From Bufo bufo (Eukaryota; Chordata; Amphibia; Anura; Bufonidae): a stretch of 64,000 nt of DNA. The notes beneath the pieces were generated by a model. It was not told the origin of the DNA. It was given only the letters and a program-made list of their open reading frames with translations, and did not search any database. The stretch covers positions 102,846,220-102,910,219 of the forward strand of contig NC_053392.1 of the NCBI RefSeq assembly GCF_905171765.1, read 5' to 3'. Positions 11,884-25,532 of the stretch are shown here, in pieces; positions within the stretch are counted from its first letter, which is position 1, and every line of letters begins with the position of its first letter. The translations under genes and the position numbers were made by a program.

Positions 11884-12804
11884 GGCCTAATAGTCATGCT
11901 AATAACTGCTAAATGGTGCGGCCAAATACTCCAGGTAAGTAATCCAGTCATTCAGAAACTGTACCCTCAAGTTCTTTCATAAAATTTCATTATTTAAAGT
12001 GCAAATACCATTTATTGTGAAAAATATGTAATAACATGGGAAACCTGGAAAAATACATTTAATCTGTCAGATTAGGGATATGTTGTTTGAAATGTATTCA
12101 AAAAGAAAATGTATGGCATGTGGAGGCCTTTGTAAGACCACAATAGGGGCAGTTAGTCTTTCAGAGGGTTCACTGTATGGCGCTGTATAAGAAAAATACA
12201 TAATTCTTTACATTCCGCCCGTGGACCTATACTTCAAATAGCATTATTATTATTTATTTTACATGTGTTATTTCCATTACAGTCGTGATCTTTATAACTT
12301 TATACTACAAGAATAAGTGTCTCAGCTTTCCGATTTAAAAAATACTTTATCCTTTGAATGTATTTCTATTAAAATAACCATAATTTGCTATACTTTTGGT
12401 CTTTTATATTTGTAATGGTACAGCTTCCCTAATGTAATGCCAGCCATGGGAGGCATAAAGTTGGCATTGAGATTTAGTGCCAAACTACAATATATGTACT
12501 GAATGGAAACGTGCCATCTCTGATTATTATTATTTTTTAGGTATATTTTTTTTAATGATTTTATACCAAATTTACATTGGATTGTGGGAAGTAAGGAATG
12601 CAAGATGGAAATGAAACCATATTGTAGTGAAATTCACATGTGCGTGACCCGATTGATGAGAGGTTATCTAATCTTCTGGATTATTTGTCGATGTTACAGA
12701 GCTAAGCTCCCTTGTAAGGTTGGAGCACCTTGAGGAAGAAAGCACAAACTAAAGCGTTGGCCCCAAATCTGATGCTTTTGTGAAACACATCAGTCAACAG
12801 TTAC
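11884..12804. other. No recognised feature
   Basis: A/T-rich, apparently unique DNA. No exon or repeat that I can name. Confidence 0.4.
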
Positions 12805-13438
12805 TTAAAGGGGTATTCCACTTTGCATTAACATCCAATAAAATAATAATTTATGAAGGTAGCTGTAAGTTTGTAATATATTTATTCAAATTCCTTTATT
12901 AATCCTATCTCCTGTTCTGGGCTGTGGTCACATGACCATGTCCATGCAGCTCTAATTTCCTGTGATGTTATGTCCATGGGCGGGGCAGTGATAGGGGAAT
13001 GTCAATGTAACTAGCTGGGTGGGTAGAGCTATAAAATAGCTAGGGGTTCTTAGGGGCAGTGATAGGGGAGAGTCTATGTAATTAGCTGGATGGGAGGGGC
13101 TATAAACTAGCTGGGTGTTAGGGGCAGTGATAGGGTAGTGCCTATATAACTAGCTGGTGGGAGGAGCTATAAACTAGCTGGGCGTTAGGGGCAGTGATAT
13201 GGGAGTATCTATAGCTGGGTGGGAGGAGCTATAAACTAGCTGGGCGTTAGGGGCAGTGATAGGGTAGTGCCTATATAACTAGCTGGGTGGGAGGAGCTAT
13301 AAACTAGCTGGGCGTTAGGGGCAGTGATAGGGGAGTGTCTATATCTGGGTGGGAGGAGCTATAAACTAGCTGGGCGTTAGGGGCAGTGATACGGTAGGGT
13401 CTGTTAAAAACCATAGTAATGTTGAAAGACCCGTTTAA
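12805..13438. mobile_element. T2/Kolobok MITE carrying a tandem array
   Basis: TTAA duplicated at 12805-12808 and 13435-13438. Left end AGGGGTATTCCACTTTGCAT, right end ATGTTGAAAGACCCGT. The interior (about 12975-13395) is a tandem array listed separately. Non-coding. Confidence 0.72.
12975..13395. repeat. Tandem array, about 7 units of 59-70 bp
   Basis: Units contain GGGGCAGTGATAGGG, AACTAGCTGGGTGGGAGG and AGCTATAAACTAGCTGGG. Unit starts are near 12983, 13053, 13121, 13187, 13248, 13318 and 13379. The units differ mainly by presence of a CTATATAACTAGCTG segment. It lies wholly within a T2 element. Confidence 0.85.
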
Positions 13439-14754
13439 GTTATTTAAGCCTAGAAATTGGTGTAGAATGTGTAATAAAAATGTGATTTTTGGTGCATAAT
13501 GTTGAATCAGGTTTTAGACCTATTGAATAGTCCACTATGGCTCGCTTAACAAGGGGGCATGGTTTTCTGAGAAAGGGGCGTGCTGATGGTAAAAGGGCAT
13601 GGGGTAAGATGTGACTGCATGCACCAAAATTTTGTGCCAAAATCTGGTGGTCTCAGTATCTAGCCATGAACCAAATTGATCATCCATCTTGAGCCAATGT
13701 GATAAGCTAGGCGCGTGTTTAGCTAGTCTGACCTGTCACCACTATGCTGTATGTATTTGCGGCAGGATTAGCACATATTGCCATTCTGTCTGTTAAATAT
13801 AGTCTGGAATATCAGACTCCTTGGGATATTAGGTGCGGAATGAATAGCTAGCCCTAGCCCTCTGCACTTTACAGGGTCAGGCAGTGAAAACGTCATCACG
13901 CTTGGCCCTGTCAAAGTTCAGAGGGCGAGGCAGTTGCAGAGAGAGCGGAGCCTCTAGGTGTAATGACAACGCCCCCGTTGCTCCTAGAGGCTTATTTGCA
14001 TATATTAAAACATCATTTTTCTCAGTAATGCGGGCACATATGAACATGGGACCAACACAGATGCCTTCAGCTGCCAAGTGCACATATAACAGGTCAGCCA
14101 GGTTCATAAGTACAAAACTGCTGACAGATGCAGTCGAACCATTTCCGCCGTCCTCGCACTCCACTCCTGTTTACTGGATATGAATGTATACACAAATCCT
14201 AGATTTAGTTTGTGCAATTTTTCGTTTTTTTATTTATTTTTTTATTAAAGCCTAAGTGTTGGTAATTAGTCAAAATACTTTTATTTTAATTGGCAGCAAA
14301 TCGTGTAGTAACGACTTTAATCTTTTTTGGTGCCAGTTGGGCTTGTCTGGGTTTTCCTGTAAACACAGCTGTACTTGGGATAAGGTGGCTGCAGGGGATG
14401 CGAGGACGAAGGGCGCTAATTACAGCTGCTAATTTTATCTCCTCTGCGCTGTAACCCCTCGTCTTCCAGGAGCGCAACATGGAAAGTATTTGCCATAGGG
14501 GGTTGGTGTTCTCGTTTGGCATCAAGTCATTATCCTATATCAGAGGTGCAAAAATGAAATTCGGTGCAGCAAATTCAGTTTTTGTTTTACTGCAGGTAGA
14601 AATCCTTTTTAAGTGTTTTCTCATAAAGACAACCGCTGTCCATATGCCCTATTGGGGTGCATTGAGGAGGAGCTGTCGCCTCTCATGACATGCATCCCCC
14701 ACAATTCTGGAGCATCTCTTCTTATGACTGTTGTGCCATTCCCTTTTTATTCCT
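13439..14754. other. No gene recognised; repeat fragment at the end
   Basis: 14667-14740 (GAGGAGCTGTCGCCTCTC onward) is a dispersed repeat also present at 25565-25675. A hairpin near 13910-13990 pairs AGCGGAGCCTCTAGG with CCTAGAGGC. No exon seen. Confidence 0.4.
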
Positions 14755-14830
14755 GCAGTTTGCAGTGAAGGTCCAACGAGATGTTCCCAGTGATGATGGG
14801 GGACGATTGGATAATGTCACACCCCCTATG
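14755..14830. mobile_element. Half of a foldback MITE
   Basis: GCAGTTTGCAGTGAAGGTCC and the following CAGTGATGAT... GATTGGATAATGTCACACC match one arm and the loop of the MITE at 12-168. The second arm is missing. Confidence 0.5.
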
Positions 14831-15108
14831 ATCATACTTTGCCCTGATCCACTTTAGCCCCTCACATCATGTTAAAAGAACATAGATAACAAATCTGTGG
14901 TGAACGTCTCAGATTTGTTGGTGTCATGTGGGGGTCTGATCTGATTTTGTAATCTGACCGCAGAAATATTTGGCCTTGACAGGGCTCCAGACTTAAAAAA
15001 AAAAAATATCAAGGAGCCATTAGCTCCTAACCTAAAAAATTTAGGAGCCAAATTTAAAATGCATATAATTACGGTATAATAAAAATTTTTAATAAACACG
15101 TCTTACCT

Positions 15109-15830
15109 AGGGTTGTCACGATACCAAAATTTTGACTATTTCGATACCATAAAAAAGTATTGCGATACTCGATACCACGTGAAAAAAATAAAATGCCAAA
15201 AAAGCCGCGTGCATTTCAGATTTTATGGAGCGTCTGGACCATAATAGAACAGTCCTAACCTAATTTTTGTCGAGGCAAGGTGACACAAAAATGGCAAATT
15301 GCACGTTTTTGTTTTTTTTTGTTATGGCGTTCACTGCATAGGAGATATTTTAATAGTTTGCACTTTTTCGGGCGCGGCAATATGTAATTTTTTTATTGTT
15401 TATATATTTTATATGTAAAATTGGGTAAGGGAGTGATTTTAACTTAATATTTTGGTGTTTGTTTTTTTTAACTTTTTTATTAAATTTTTATTTTTTACTT
15501 TTTATTTAATAACCATTTCCCCCTTTTGAGGCTAGAACCTGGGATCTTTCATCCCTTGTCCTATTCACCCTAATAGAGCTCTATCAGGGTGAATAGGATC
15601 TTACACTCTCCCCGCTGCTCTGTGCACTGCAGGGAGCCGACTATGGCAGCCAGGGCTTCAGTAGCGTCCTGGCTGCCATGGTAACCGATCGGAGCCCCAG
15701 GAATACACTGCTGGGGCTCCGATCGGAACTGCCACCAATGATTATAATACTTGGGGGTTCGGGGCGCACTGCGCCACCAATGATTCTACTTTATAATACT
15801 TGGGGGGGGGGGGGGTTGTCGCCATGTGGA
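15109..15830. mobile_element. Decayed MITE with the GGCTCCGATCGG module
   Basis: The left end AGGGTTGTCACGATACCAAA with GATACTCGATACCACG resembles hAT-type ends, but the right terminus was not found. 15560-15600 is a short hairpin (AGAGCTCTATCAGGGTGAAT). 15640-15730 holds CTGGCTGCCATGGTAACC with GATCGGAGCCCCAG and its complement, then repeats of GCGCCACCAATGAT. The same module lies inside two other elements (45710-46030 and 51065-51190). Confidence 0.5.
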
Positions 15831-16034
15831 GCCCTGCTTGAGGTGTAAACCCGTCAACACGTGATCACCCTTCTTATGACTGGCTCCTTAGCAGGCCACG
15901 CGGCACAGTCTCTGGCCATTCCTCCCTGTGAGGATAGATATGTAGACTGCTTATTGCCTTGTCACTGACACCAGGAGATGTATGTCACATATTGAAAACT
16001 TGCACTGACCTATGGGTGTAATGATCCTGAAAGA

Positions 16035-16220
16035 AAAGGATCCTCAGCATCCAATCAATAAAATCCACGATTTCATCTCTTTATAATGTACAGTAGCAGA
16101 ATTCCAACTAGTTTCAGATTATTCGAAACGTGTTGGAATTTTGCTACTGTACTGCTGTACATTTTAAAGAGATGAAATAAAGAATCATGGATTTTATTGA
16201 TTGGATGTCGAGGATCCTTT
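16035..16220. repeat. Foldback repeat, about 85-bp arms
   Basis: AAAGGATCCTCAGCATCCAA on the left pairs with TTGGATGTCGAGGATCCTTT on the right; inner arms TTTCATCTCTTTA... ATGTACAGTAGCA are also inverted around AGATTATTCGAAAC. No target duplication was clear. Non-coding. Confidence 0.75.
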
Positions 16221-19200
16221 GCTTTCTTGTTTGGACAGTTTTCTTCGCGTAACACCTTACAGGAGCACGTAGAAGACACAGAGAATTTGTCATGGAGCCT
16301 CTACTGTGGGGTTCGGTATCAATTTGCCTACATGTAACAATCCTACACTGGAACACAACTTGTCAAATCTTATTGTACAGGTGATTATGGGATTTTTTAA
16401 AACGTTATCAAATTATCATTTGTATAAACAATAAAAAAAAACTAAATATATACGTACAGTCACCTGTTAAATCCCCTACAGCTCCAGGCCTGCCTAGCTG
16501 AAGATATCACCATGTATGCGGGTCACGTGGGGAAGGTGATTCCATTCAATCTGATTGCAGGGCCTGAGATGCTATGATGGATGACTTGCTCATACTTGGA
16601 ATTCCTAGGACTGCTAATTGATGGTCTGCATGCTGGAACAAATTTAGACCTCTGCTCTTGGCCGTGCCAGGAATTATGGCAGAGTGCTTTCCCTTTTGTC
16701 TGTTCTTGTGACTAGATGTCATGATATGTTTGTTTAGTCTTAAGATGCCCATTTGTCCGGAGACGTTTTAAATATTTAAGACAGCGACCACATTGTGAGC
16801 ATTAGTGGAGACTCGGCGTCTGATATAAATGCTACTCTGCTGCACCACGCTGTTTGCTAGGAGCCGCTCTTCTTCATGGAAGATCCAGTAAACTTCTCTA
16901 TAGGTCATGTAGCTCTAGATCTAGTCGACTGTCCTAAATATATCTTGATCAATATTATGTCCACCATACTATCTCTGTAGGACGTTTTTGAGAGGGTTTG
17001 CCTGCTTAAGGTGTCCAGAAACATAAAATTGTCTAATTTGCCGATTGTACTATTTTGTGTGTGGAGGTGTGCGGATTCTCTCCCAACAGACAAAGAAGGC
17101 TCGGGCATGCTGAATTTCCACACTCTATCCTCTTTTCCTGAAGGAGGATAAACTACTGCCCGAGCTGCCATACCCATTAGATTATCCACGTTACAGCATA
17201 GAGAGAAGTTACTTCTCACAAAGTGCTTACATGTACTGCGCTGGTGTGGCATGGGCTCAGGAGCTGAGCCAGCTGTAATACACACCCAGGTTCTTGCTGT
17301 ACTTGTCGAGATTGCAGCTAGCTCAGATCACGACCATCATCCCTTAAATGGAAGTTTTCCCCAAGATTCTGGACTATTATTTGCAATAATACATGGTGGT
17401 AGAGTACAGTAGTGGTGCACATAAGGAGTCCAGAATACCACTTTTTATTTTCCTACCCCCCATGTTCCCCACTGTCGGCACTTAAAGCTGCTCTGAAATA
17501 CACAGTCAGGACTGCTGTGCTAACATAGAGGACTCATGTTCCCATGCACAGCAGTCCTGACAATGTACTGTATTTCAGCACAGCTATAAAGAGTAGCACT
17601 CTGGACTCCTTATCTGCAATACTGCTCATGTGGTAGAGCAGGTAATACTACAAGATCGTGGTGACAGATTCCCTTTTAAATGCTGCAGTCAATAGCAACC
17701 CTAGCATTTTAGCTCTTTACAGAGGGAGGGGTCTCCTGCAGGGCGATCGCAGGATCTGATGGTGGCCATAGCAATTGGAGGTCCACCATACCCCACATGA
17801 AAGATTTGACCAAATTGAAACGGGCGTGTGTATGTTTGTTGGGTGATCATGGACTAGTTTACATCGGAGACCAGCATTCATATGATCTTCGCACCGTATA
17901 AACGGTCCTCCGGATTTGTCCTTGCCAGTTTCTTTTGTTTCCTCTGGAGATGGGAGACATCAGAGACCTCTAAATATATATCCAGTCGAAAATGAAAATG
18001 TCTCATTGCTCCAGAATCAACATTTGTAGGAAATGTGACTCCAAAATACGGCAGTGTTTCCTCAGGACCTGTCAACGTCTCTTCATACAAATACCAAGAG
18101 ATGTGTGTCCAATATTATATTTCATGTGACTGCAAGCTGCTGTGATTACATCATGGTTCTTCAGCTCCTCTCCCCTATCCTTCACCTCTCGGACATCAGT
18201 GTGAGTGTGCTACCATGGTCACACCACTTTTGCTTCCTGTTGGGTGCACCGATACTGGGACAGGGAGAGCTAAGCAGTGATATGATTCAGGAGGGAAGTA
18301 CCGAGATGTTCCTCATTATGATGTCTACAGAAATCAATACATCTCAAAGCCAGAAATGGAATTTGTTCTATCGCTGGAAATCCCCACCTCCTTGCTGCAT
18401 TGAAATAAGACATTCATAATTGATACGTCCTTGCATGCACCAAAATGCTATACTGTGCCGAGACGTGACTTGTTTAGCTCATTGCTCCATTAGTGGATAG
18501 ATTTGCCGGCGGTTTCCTGCACACAGCATTATACAGATTAGACGAGTGGTTAATATGTTTATGATAGCTGAAGGAGACTTCTGGCTCCGCTATGGTATTT
18601 CTGCATGTTCTAGCCCTAGATTTTGTGCTATGCAGTAACTTGGAGTGAGAAGTTTTTGGTTATACTGTACGGTCTCCAGCTTTGTGTAGCTCTCCAATTT
18701 CCATAATGTCATGAGCCGCTTCATTTCCATTTGTATTATCGCTTCCTGGTGTATGTTCCATGGAGGATCTTCTAATGCAAATCTTCGCTGAGCTCTTGGC
18801 CAGCGCTGTGTATGGTCATGTTCCACACCCAGCTCGTCTCATCCTAGGCCTCCCAGCCAACTGGCTCAGAATTCCCTTGTTTTTTTGGACACAATTTCTT
18901 CCCAGAAATAATCTAATCTCACAACTATGTTTGACATCTGGCTTTTGCTAAACTCATAATTTAGACTTGGGGTGTGAACGTCACTATGGGATTTTCCTTC
19001 ACTTTTTGATTGAGCTGTAGGAATTGCAATTTTACTTAGAGTTTTACTGTATGTTACTGTATGTTTTTACTTGGAGATTTTTTTTTTTTTGGTGTCCTTT
19101 AATTTTCAAGAAAGTTCTGGTAGCATGACAGATGTTTATAACCATTAATGAAAGGTTGACTTGATGCACAATCGTGCTAACTTTTCCATCAAGTATGCAC

Positions 19201-19436
19201 CAGGTTTGCCTGCTGATTCTTGTAAATCTGCTTGTGGAATGGGTGTGAGAGTTATTGGATTTGTAAGCAAAAGAAAGGACCGATCTACTCACGCTTGTGT
19301 ACACTGATTAGCCATAACCATGGCATCTCGTAACAATGGCGCCTGTCAAGGGGTGGGAGATATTAGGAAGTAATTGAGCAGTCTGTTCTTGATGTGTTGA
19401 AAGCTGGAGTCAGACCCACAACCAGCCAGATATATC
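16221..19436. other. Intronic DNA, few repeats
   Basis: No exon recognised. At 17488-17590 there is a hairpin (CAGTCAGGACTGCTGTG with CACAGCAGTCCTGAC), and 17660-17680 ends GGTGACAGATTCCCT-TTTAAA, which looks like the right end of a T2-type MITE beginning near 17345. Confidence 0.4.
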
Positions 19437-19637
19437 CTCTAAAACTGTGTTCCTCAACTCCAGTCCTCAGGGGCCAACAGGCGGTTATGATTTGAGAATA
19501 TCCCACTGAATCAATACCTGTGGTAAGTCCTGATGCATTGACACTTATAATATCACCTGCTCAATACTAAGGAAATCCTGAAAACGTGACCGACGGGTGG
19601 GTCCTGAGGATTGGAGTTGAGGAACACTGCTCTAAAA
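19437..19637. mobile_element. hAT MITE, 185 bp, intact target duplication
   Basis: Element 19445-19629 with ends CTGTGTTCCTCAACTCCAG and GGAGTTGAGGAACACTG. CTCTAAAA (8 bp) is repeated exactly at 19437-19444 and 19630-19637. A sister copy with the same interior (TGATTTGAGAATA, GGAAATCCTGAAAAC) is at 29499-29684. Confidence 0.88.
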
Positions 19638-21757
19638 ACATTACAGAGCAACTTTCCATACTGGTTTAAGAAGGTGAACATAGCCAGTCTTTAGGAGACA
19701 GCTTCTTTAACAGCAAATGGGTAACCCTTGAGGTATGCTAACAGATTTCTGCAGCCAATTACCAAAACTAACTTAATGAGAAATGGCATAAAATTCTTTT
19801 TGACCATAAAAGGCTTCTGATTCAACATCCCATGTTTCTGATTACACCTGGATATGGCCATGCTGGGTATGCCAAACATTGCCTTGTCTCCATACACATG
19901 AGAGAACTGTAGACCAGAATGCATCCAGGTAGTTGTCCATGGGATCATTCTTATGAACTGGCCAACCAGCAGTACAGCAGGCTAAAGTGGCCAATCGCGG
20001 AGCCAGTGTAGAAGTAAAAACCCACACTGGGCTTGATCAAAATGGCAAAAGATCGGCCGAATTTTGCAGATCACGCCACAGTGTCATTTTTGGTTGACTA
20101 CGGCCAACATTTTCCAGCAGAACAGAGCACAATTTTGGCATAAGGCATACATCTTTCATTAGCCATTGTGGATCATCTTGTTCTCCTTAAATTTTTATAC
20201 TTTTGGCTGAAATGCCCAGCTTTGCCCATTTTGACCGGATTTTCTACTCTTATGTAGGGGCTTTCCTACATCGACAATAACCTTGCAGTGCATGGAGACC
20301 TTGCTTAGGCAGAATACCTTTTTCCCTCCTATAATATTTTCATACATGCCTAAATATTATAACTAGTAAGTTCTAACAGGTAACTGACAAAACCTTTCAT
20401 ACTTCCATAAACTTAAAAATCCCAGTAGTAATTATATTCATGGGTGGTGCAGCAATTTTACTGTTAATTATGGCACGCCAGGTCTACTCAGTGTAATGTT
20501 CATGATCTCGGCTCTACAAGAATGATGGGTTGTAAAAATAACTTAAGAACTGATGGTATTCAGAGATCTTCAGCACATGGTTGGATATTCTCACACTTGG
20601 GAGGTAATTAACTTTAGAGGACTGACCTCCAACCCTCCATTTGTTTACTTCTAAAGATGGCTGCACATATAGTAGGTTTAAAAATAAAATAAAATAAATA
20701 ATCTTGTCCATCTGTTCTTACTTATTGTTGGAAGTGAATGAGATCTGCAGAGCCAGAAAAGGTAATTAGCACCTACTGTGAACGCAACTTCTAAAACGAA
20801 GACCTTCTACGGCTGTAAGTAGAGTGTGAAAATAGTAAAGCAATGTAGGTGTCAAATTTTGATTAGTTTCAAATCTTTTAATTACCATTGACTTTAGTTA
20901 ATCAGAAATGTTTCTGGTAGTTTAAAACCAGATAGCGCACATTTTGTTTTTCATCTGTTTTTTATTTTCGGATTACAGACTTTTTTTAAATTCTATTTCC
21001 TGAACATGATTATGGGGGCGACCATCTTGCCCGAGCTGTTTTAACAGCATTTAGAAAGCATTAAGAAAATTGCTTTACGGCACCCCCAAGGGCCATAGAC
21101 ACAGTGGTCAGGAGGGGCTCAGTATAGACTTATGGAATGCCTGTTATAGGCTTCCGTGGTGCATACCATCATAGAATTCCATTATGGTCCGTGGTAACGG
21201 AATCCATTTTGGAATCCTTAGATAACCCGAACGCCGAACTTGAAAATCGCAAGTTCGCTCAACACTAGTCATTACCTTTTTTTTATTTTTTTTCAGCTGA
21301 CCAAATTGGTGTGGTTAGTTGAACGTAGAAATGTCTCTGCCAAGTTCAGAATATCAGCAGGAGTCCCTGTCATTATCACAACCTTGAATCGCTCCCGGGT
21401 CACCTTGCAGCTGTTGCATGGCATGTGTAGAACAGTCTGCGTTTTTTCATTTATCCGCCACAGTGGACAGGTGTTCACCAGGAGTAGTTCCAACTGGCAC
21501 AGAAATCCTGGGAAAATGTAGGCACCACTTAATTGGCTGTAAATGCTTAGCAATTCTTGAGAACCAGGATATGTGAGGCTGGACAAGGCAAGATTTAGCT
21601 ACATGTTCTTTCAGTGGACTTAAAGAGGAACTAAAGCCAGAACACAAACTCAAAGAAAAACAACAACAAAACATACCATAATATCCGTAATTATCTTTTT
21701 GGGGGAAAGCTGGCTGACATGACGGCCATTACATATCTCACATGGCTTCTTATCGAA
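19638..21757. other. Intronic DNA, repeat relics
   Basis: 20940-21120 and 33010-33140 share text (ATTATGGGGGCGACCATCTT versus a near match), so this is a dispersed repeat. 21184-21268 ends GCAAGTTCGCTCAACACTAG, a relic related to the GCGAATTTC-ended hAT MITE at 60451. No exon recognised. Confidence 0.4.
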
Positions 21758-21993
21758 CTAGGCTACTTTCACATCTGTGGCCAGCTGTTCCCGGCCTGAC
21801 AAAAACCCACTGCATGCAGAGTTTTTTTTTCTTTTTTTTTTTTTTTTCTGGCCGATTCTCTGCATATTTGCCAGGTAGCAGCCGGATCTCTGCCAGAACC
21901 CATTATAATCAAGGGGTTCTGGCGGGCAGTGCTTTTGTTCTTTGCCAGAATATCTTGCCGGAGATCTTTGCCTCAGATGTGAAACTAGCCTTA
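21758..21993. mobile_element. Harbinger-type MITE
   Basis: GGCTACTTTCACATCTG at 21761 pairs with CAGATGTGAAACTAGCC ending at 21990. Flanks are CTA and TTA, a one-base mismatched 3-bp duplication. Interior includes CTGGCC/GGCCG and a long T-run. Confidence 0.65.
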
Positions 21994-22126
21994 TAGAGAA
22001 TCGGGAGGATATATCATTGCACAACCTTAATACGGAAATCGATAAGTCCAGGTTCATATGTTGTTGCTGCCACGTGTGGCTAAAGCCCTGCTCATCCATT
22101 GCGGCCAGTGACTATAATTTTTTGGG

Positions 22127-22445
22127 TAAGGCTACATTCACACTGCTATATCCGTTTTGCGTTCTGCAGATCGCGGAGCCACAAAATTCAGATACTGGCT
22201 GCGTGCTTCCTGCACTTTCCACTGGCCCCATTGTCAAAAAAAAAATACATATTCTTGTCCACAAAATGGACAAGAACAGGACCTGTTCTATAATTTGGGG
22301 CACTGATGTGACCCGTGTGCTGTCTTTTTTTTTTTTTTTTTTTTTTTTTATGGCGTCTCTTGGAAAAAGAATGTGTCTGTGTGCGATCCGCAAAAAATGC
22401 TGCTCAGATTTGGAGCATAAATACGATTGTGTGGATGAGGCCTAA
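22127..22445. mobile_element. Harbinger-type MITE
   Basis: GGCTACATTCACACTGC at 22130, right end GTGGATGAGGCC at 22442, TAA on both sides. The interior has ATTCTTGTCC... GGACAAGAA arms and a long T-run. Open frames here are artefacts. Confidence 0.72.
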
Positions 22446-25180
22446 AATGCTGTTGTCACCTTCAGTATTGCCACCATGGGTAGGTAGGGTTTTTCCACAT
22501 GCAGTAGCTATGGCATGTAAACCAGCCTAAGGCCGCGTCCACATTAACGTGACCTTTTCATGTCCATGAAAGAAGTGTCCTTGCTTCATCTGTGAGGGGT
22601 CCGTGTGTCTGTTTTTAGCTTCCATGTGTCATCCGTAATCCACAAACATTGCTCAACTGAAAATAAATTTTCAGAGCATCTCCTATTAGTGTTCGGATGC
22701 GGAAAAAACGGATGCACGACAGATGCCATCCGTGTTGTGTCCCTGATTTTCACGGACCCATAAACTTCAATGGGCATGTTTGGTCCACATCACAGACCAA
22801 AGTAGGGCATGTATCCAGGATAATTTTTTTTTTTACTGGCCCACGGTCAGTTAATTAAATACTGAAGTGTGAACAGACACATTTACATCAATGGGTATGT
22901 GTGCTGTCCTAAAGGTGGCCTCGGCTGTTTCCCCATTACATCTGTTCCAAGAAAAGCTGGGTGGATATCAGCTAATCAGACCTACAAAGTTGTACTAATT
23001 ACATATTTGCATTTGATGATCTGGAATAGGGGTATGCAGACTTCTGCTGGACAAGTATGAATCGGGATGAGTCCACCACAGCATGTGACATTCAGCTCTG
23101 TCGGCCCTTGCTATCAATAAATGCCGGCTAAGCCGCTCTCCTGGAGCTGATGAGTGGTAACTGGATGATACGGAGCGCAGACCAAGCACATACTTGTGGC
23201 TGGAGGACGGAGGCCGATAATGAGCCTGAAGACTGGAACCAGTGATCTGAGCTGTACAAACCTCAGATGAGTTCCACAACCTCTGTGTGGTCCTGGTCAA
23301 CTGTCTGACTATTGTGCTGTGTTATCTTTCCCCTGGTCCTAGTCATCGGAGCCAATACATTCTAATACTGTACGGAGCGCTCGCTCCGTACAGTATGGAA
23401 GCGAAGTTTTATGCGAATCAACTTCGGATGTTTCATCCCTAGTTAGAATGCATACCAACCAGCCAACAGAGCGGTCAAATATATACTCCCTGTGGAAGAT
23501 CGGGCCCTGAGAACTGATTTTGTGGTTCTGTGGAGCCGGTTGGAGGTTATTGTTATATTAGGGAGACAATTCTGTTTTCTTTCATTGCCTTCACTTCAAT
23601 GTTGCGATATTTAGTCCTGTAAAATGCGGGGTATTTATTATTTTTTTTAACAAAAGCCCAACAGATCTCATGGTCAGCGAGGTCCACCCGGTGCCATTTG
23701 TTACTGTCATTTGACAGCTCTGGTGCTGAACAGTTATTCTTATTGTTCTGCTTTTATAACCGCAAAACACAAATTGAGGTGCTGGTGTGAACCCACCCTT
23801 AAAGAGGTATTCCAGGATTTTAGTACAGGTGACCCCCATCCTCAGGATAGCCCATCAACATCCGATCAGTGTGGGATTGGACACCCTGCCGATCGATTAT
23901 TTTTTTTCCCCCGTAGTAGATCCTTCCATTGTGTAGAGGACAGAGCTGTGTCCTTCTGGCTGAGACTTCAAGCTTCTCTAGAACAGCTGATTGGCGGAGG
24001 TGTCCGGTGTCAGCCCCCCCCCCCCCTCCCCCCCACTCCTCAGATTTTAACATCCTCTCTTTAGGACACACCAAAAATATTAAAATCCTGGATTACACTT
24101 TTAATTCAAAAGGAAGCACAGAAATCTCAGCAGCACCCTGTAGGCACCAAGATTTACACGAATACAGAATATTTGAAATATTTTACATTGTATTACTGCT
24201 TTATAGCCTACATGTTTTATATAGTTCCCATATTTGCCTTTCTCTTCCACTAGGGGATGCTCCGTACATGGCTCCCATTTCTGAACGTGGCCACATACAG
24301 AGCAGTGGCACTTGGGGGGGCAGGTAATGGTACCCATAACTAAGGGCAGCATAACCATGTCAAGTATTAGACGCTCCAAACTATGCTGCGGGTTTATAAG
24401 AAATCTAATTGTAACTGTAGGGTGGAATATGGTGGTATTGGTGAAGATGGGAATGTTCCCCACAATGTTCCACTCACTGTCACTAATTCCCCTTTTTTTG
24501 AGGTCACGGGTCCCAGAACCTCTAAGTATATGCCAATCACTAGTACCAGGTTGCTATGTTGAGCAGCGAGAAGTAATGTGATTGACAAGTGGAATTGATG
24601 GAGCCCCATGAGAAGTGACATTTTTGTCACACCGCCACGCGTTTGACTGCGGACTTTGCCGTAATTGATGTATAGAAGGCACTCGGCTGTTGAACAGCTT
24701 GGTAAATCTGCTCTAGACCAATTATACGGATCGCTATGTTGCAGGCAGTTCTGTGAAATGCCACCGGGTACCATAGGTGGAACTAAACGCATCGGCTCAC
24801 TGGGGGGTGTTCACCAAGAAACCCGATGATGTCAGAGGTCTGTGTGTGACCTTTTCTGTGAATGTGATTTCCACAGTGTTGGAGAAACTTCAGACATGGT
24901 GGATTTTGGAAAGGCTGGATAATCGCCTACCATCTGAATGGTAATCTGATCAGGACAATACAATGAGGGATGCTATAATGCATTTATACGTTTCCTGCTC
25001 ATGTATGAAACATCAGAAAAATGGTGTCTGAAACATGTGCCATACTCATTGAGCACGGACAGCTGGGACTCCATACTGCGGCATGTGCATCATGTAGTAA
25101 CACCACTTATGTACGGGCAACAAACAAATGGCATCCATTTATGACTGGAAAGCACAGCTGTACATTGAGCTCTGGTTTCC
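22446..25180. other. Intronic DNA, relics only
   Basis: 22530-22800 retains a MITE relic (GGCCGCGTCCACATTAACG; GGACCCATAAACTTCAATGG). 23366-23395 is a short perfect hairpin (CTGTACGGAGCG with CGCTCCGTACAG). 23800-23900 resembles a T2-type left part (AAAGAGGTATTCCAGG). A C-run lies at about 24017. No exon recognised. Confidence 0.4.
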
Positions 25181-25532
25181 TTAAAGGGGTTCTCCGGGAA
25201 TAGTGCGTTTTCTGTAAGTGGCCATAGCCTGTCTCTCTAAATGAAAGATTCATACTTGCCTGCTTCCCTTTGCCCTGGTCCTCCATGCTGTCTCCACTGT
25301 GTCCATGTTCCCGTCCTTGAAGTGTTGACATCTGGTACAGCATGGGCATGGTCACACACACTGCTGCAGCCAATGACCGGCTTCAGCGGAGTCATGGTCA
25401 CAAGCAGTACGTCCCCACTGAAGCCAGTCATGTGACCATCCATGCTGTGCCAGATGTCAACACTTCAGGGACTGGAACATGGAGACAGCACGGAGGAGCA
25501 GGTAAGTATGCATCTTCTGTTTAGAGAGACAG
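25181..25532. mobile_element. T2/Kolobok-like element with a long hairpin
   Basis: TTAA then AGGGGTTCTCCGGGAATAG marks the left end. The hairpin 25219-25532 has outer arms GCCTGTCTCTCTAAA and TTTAGAGAGACAGGC and inner arms with GTGTTGACATCTGG and its complement. The right terminus is not recognisable. Confidence 0.6.
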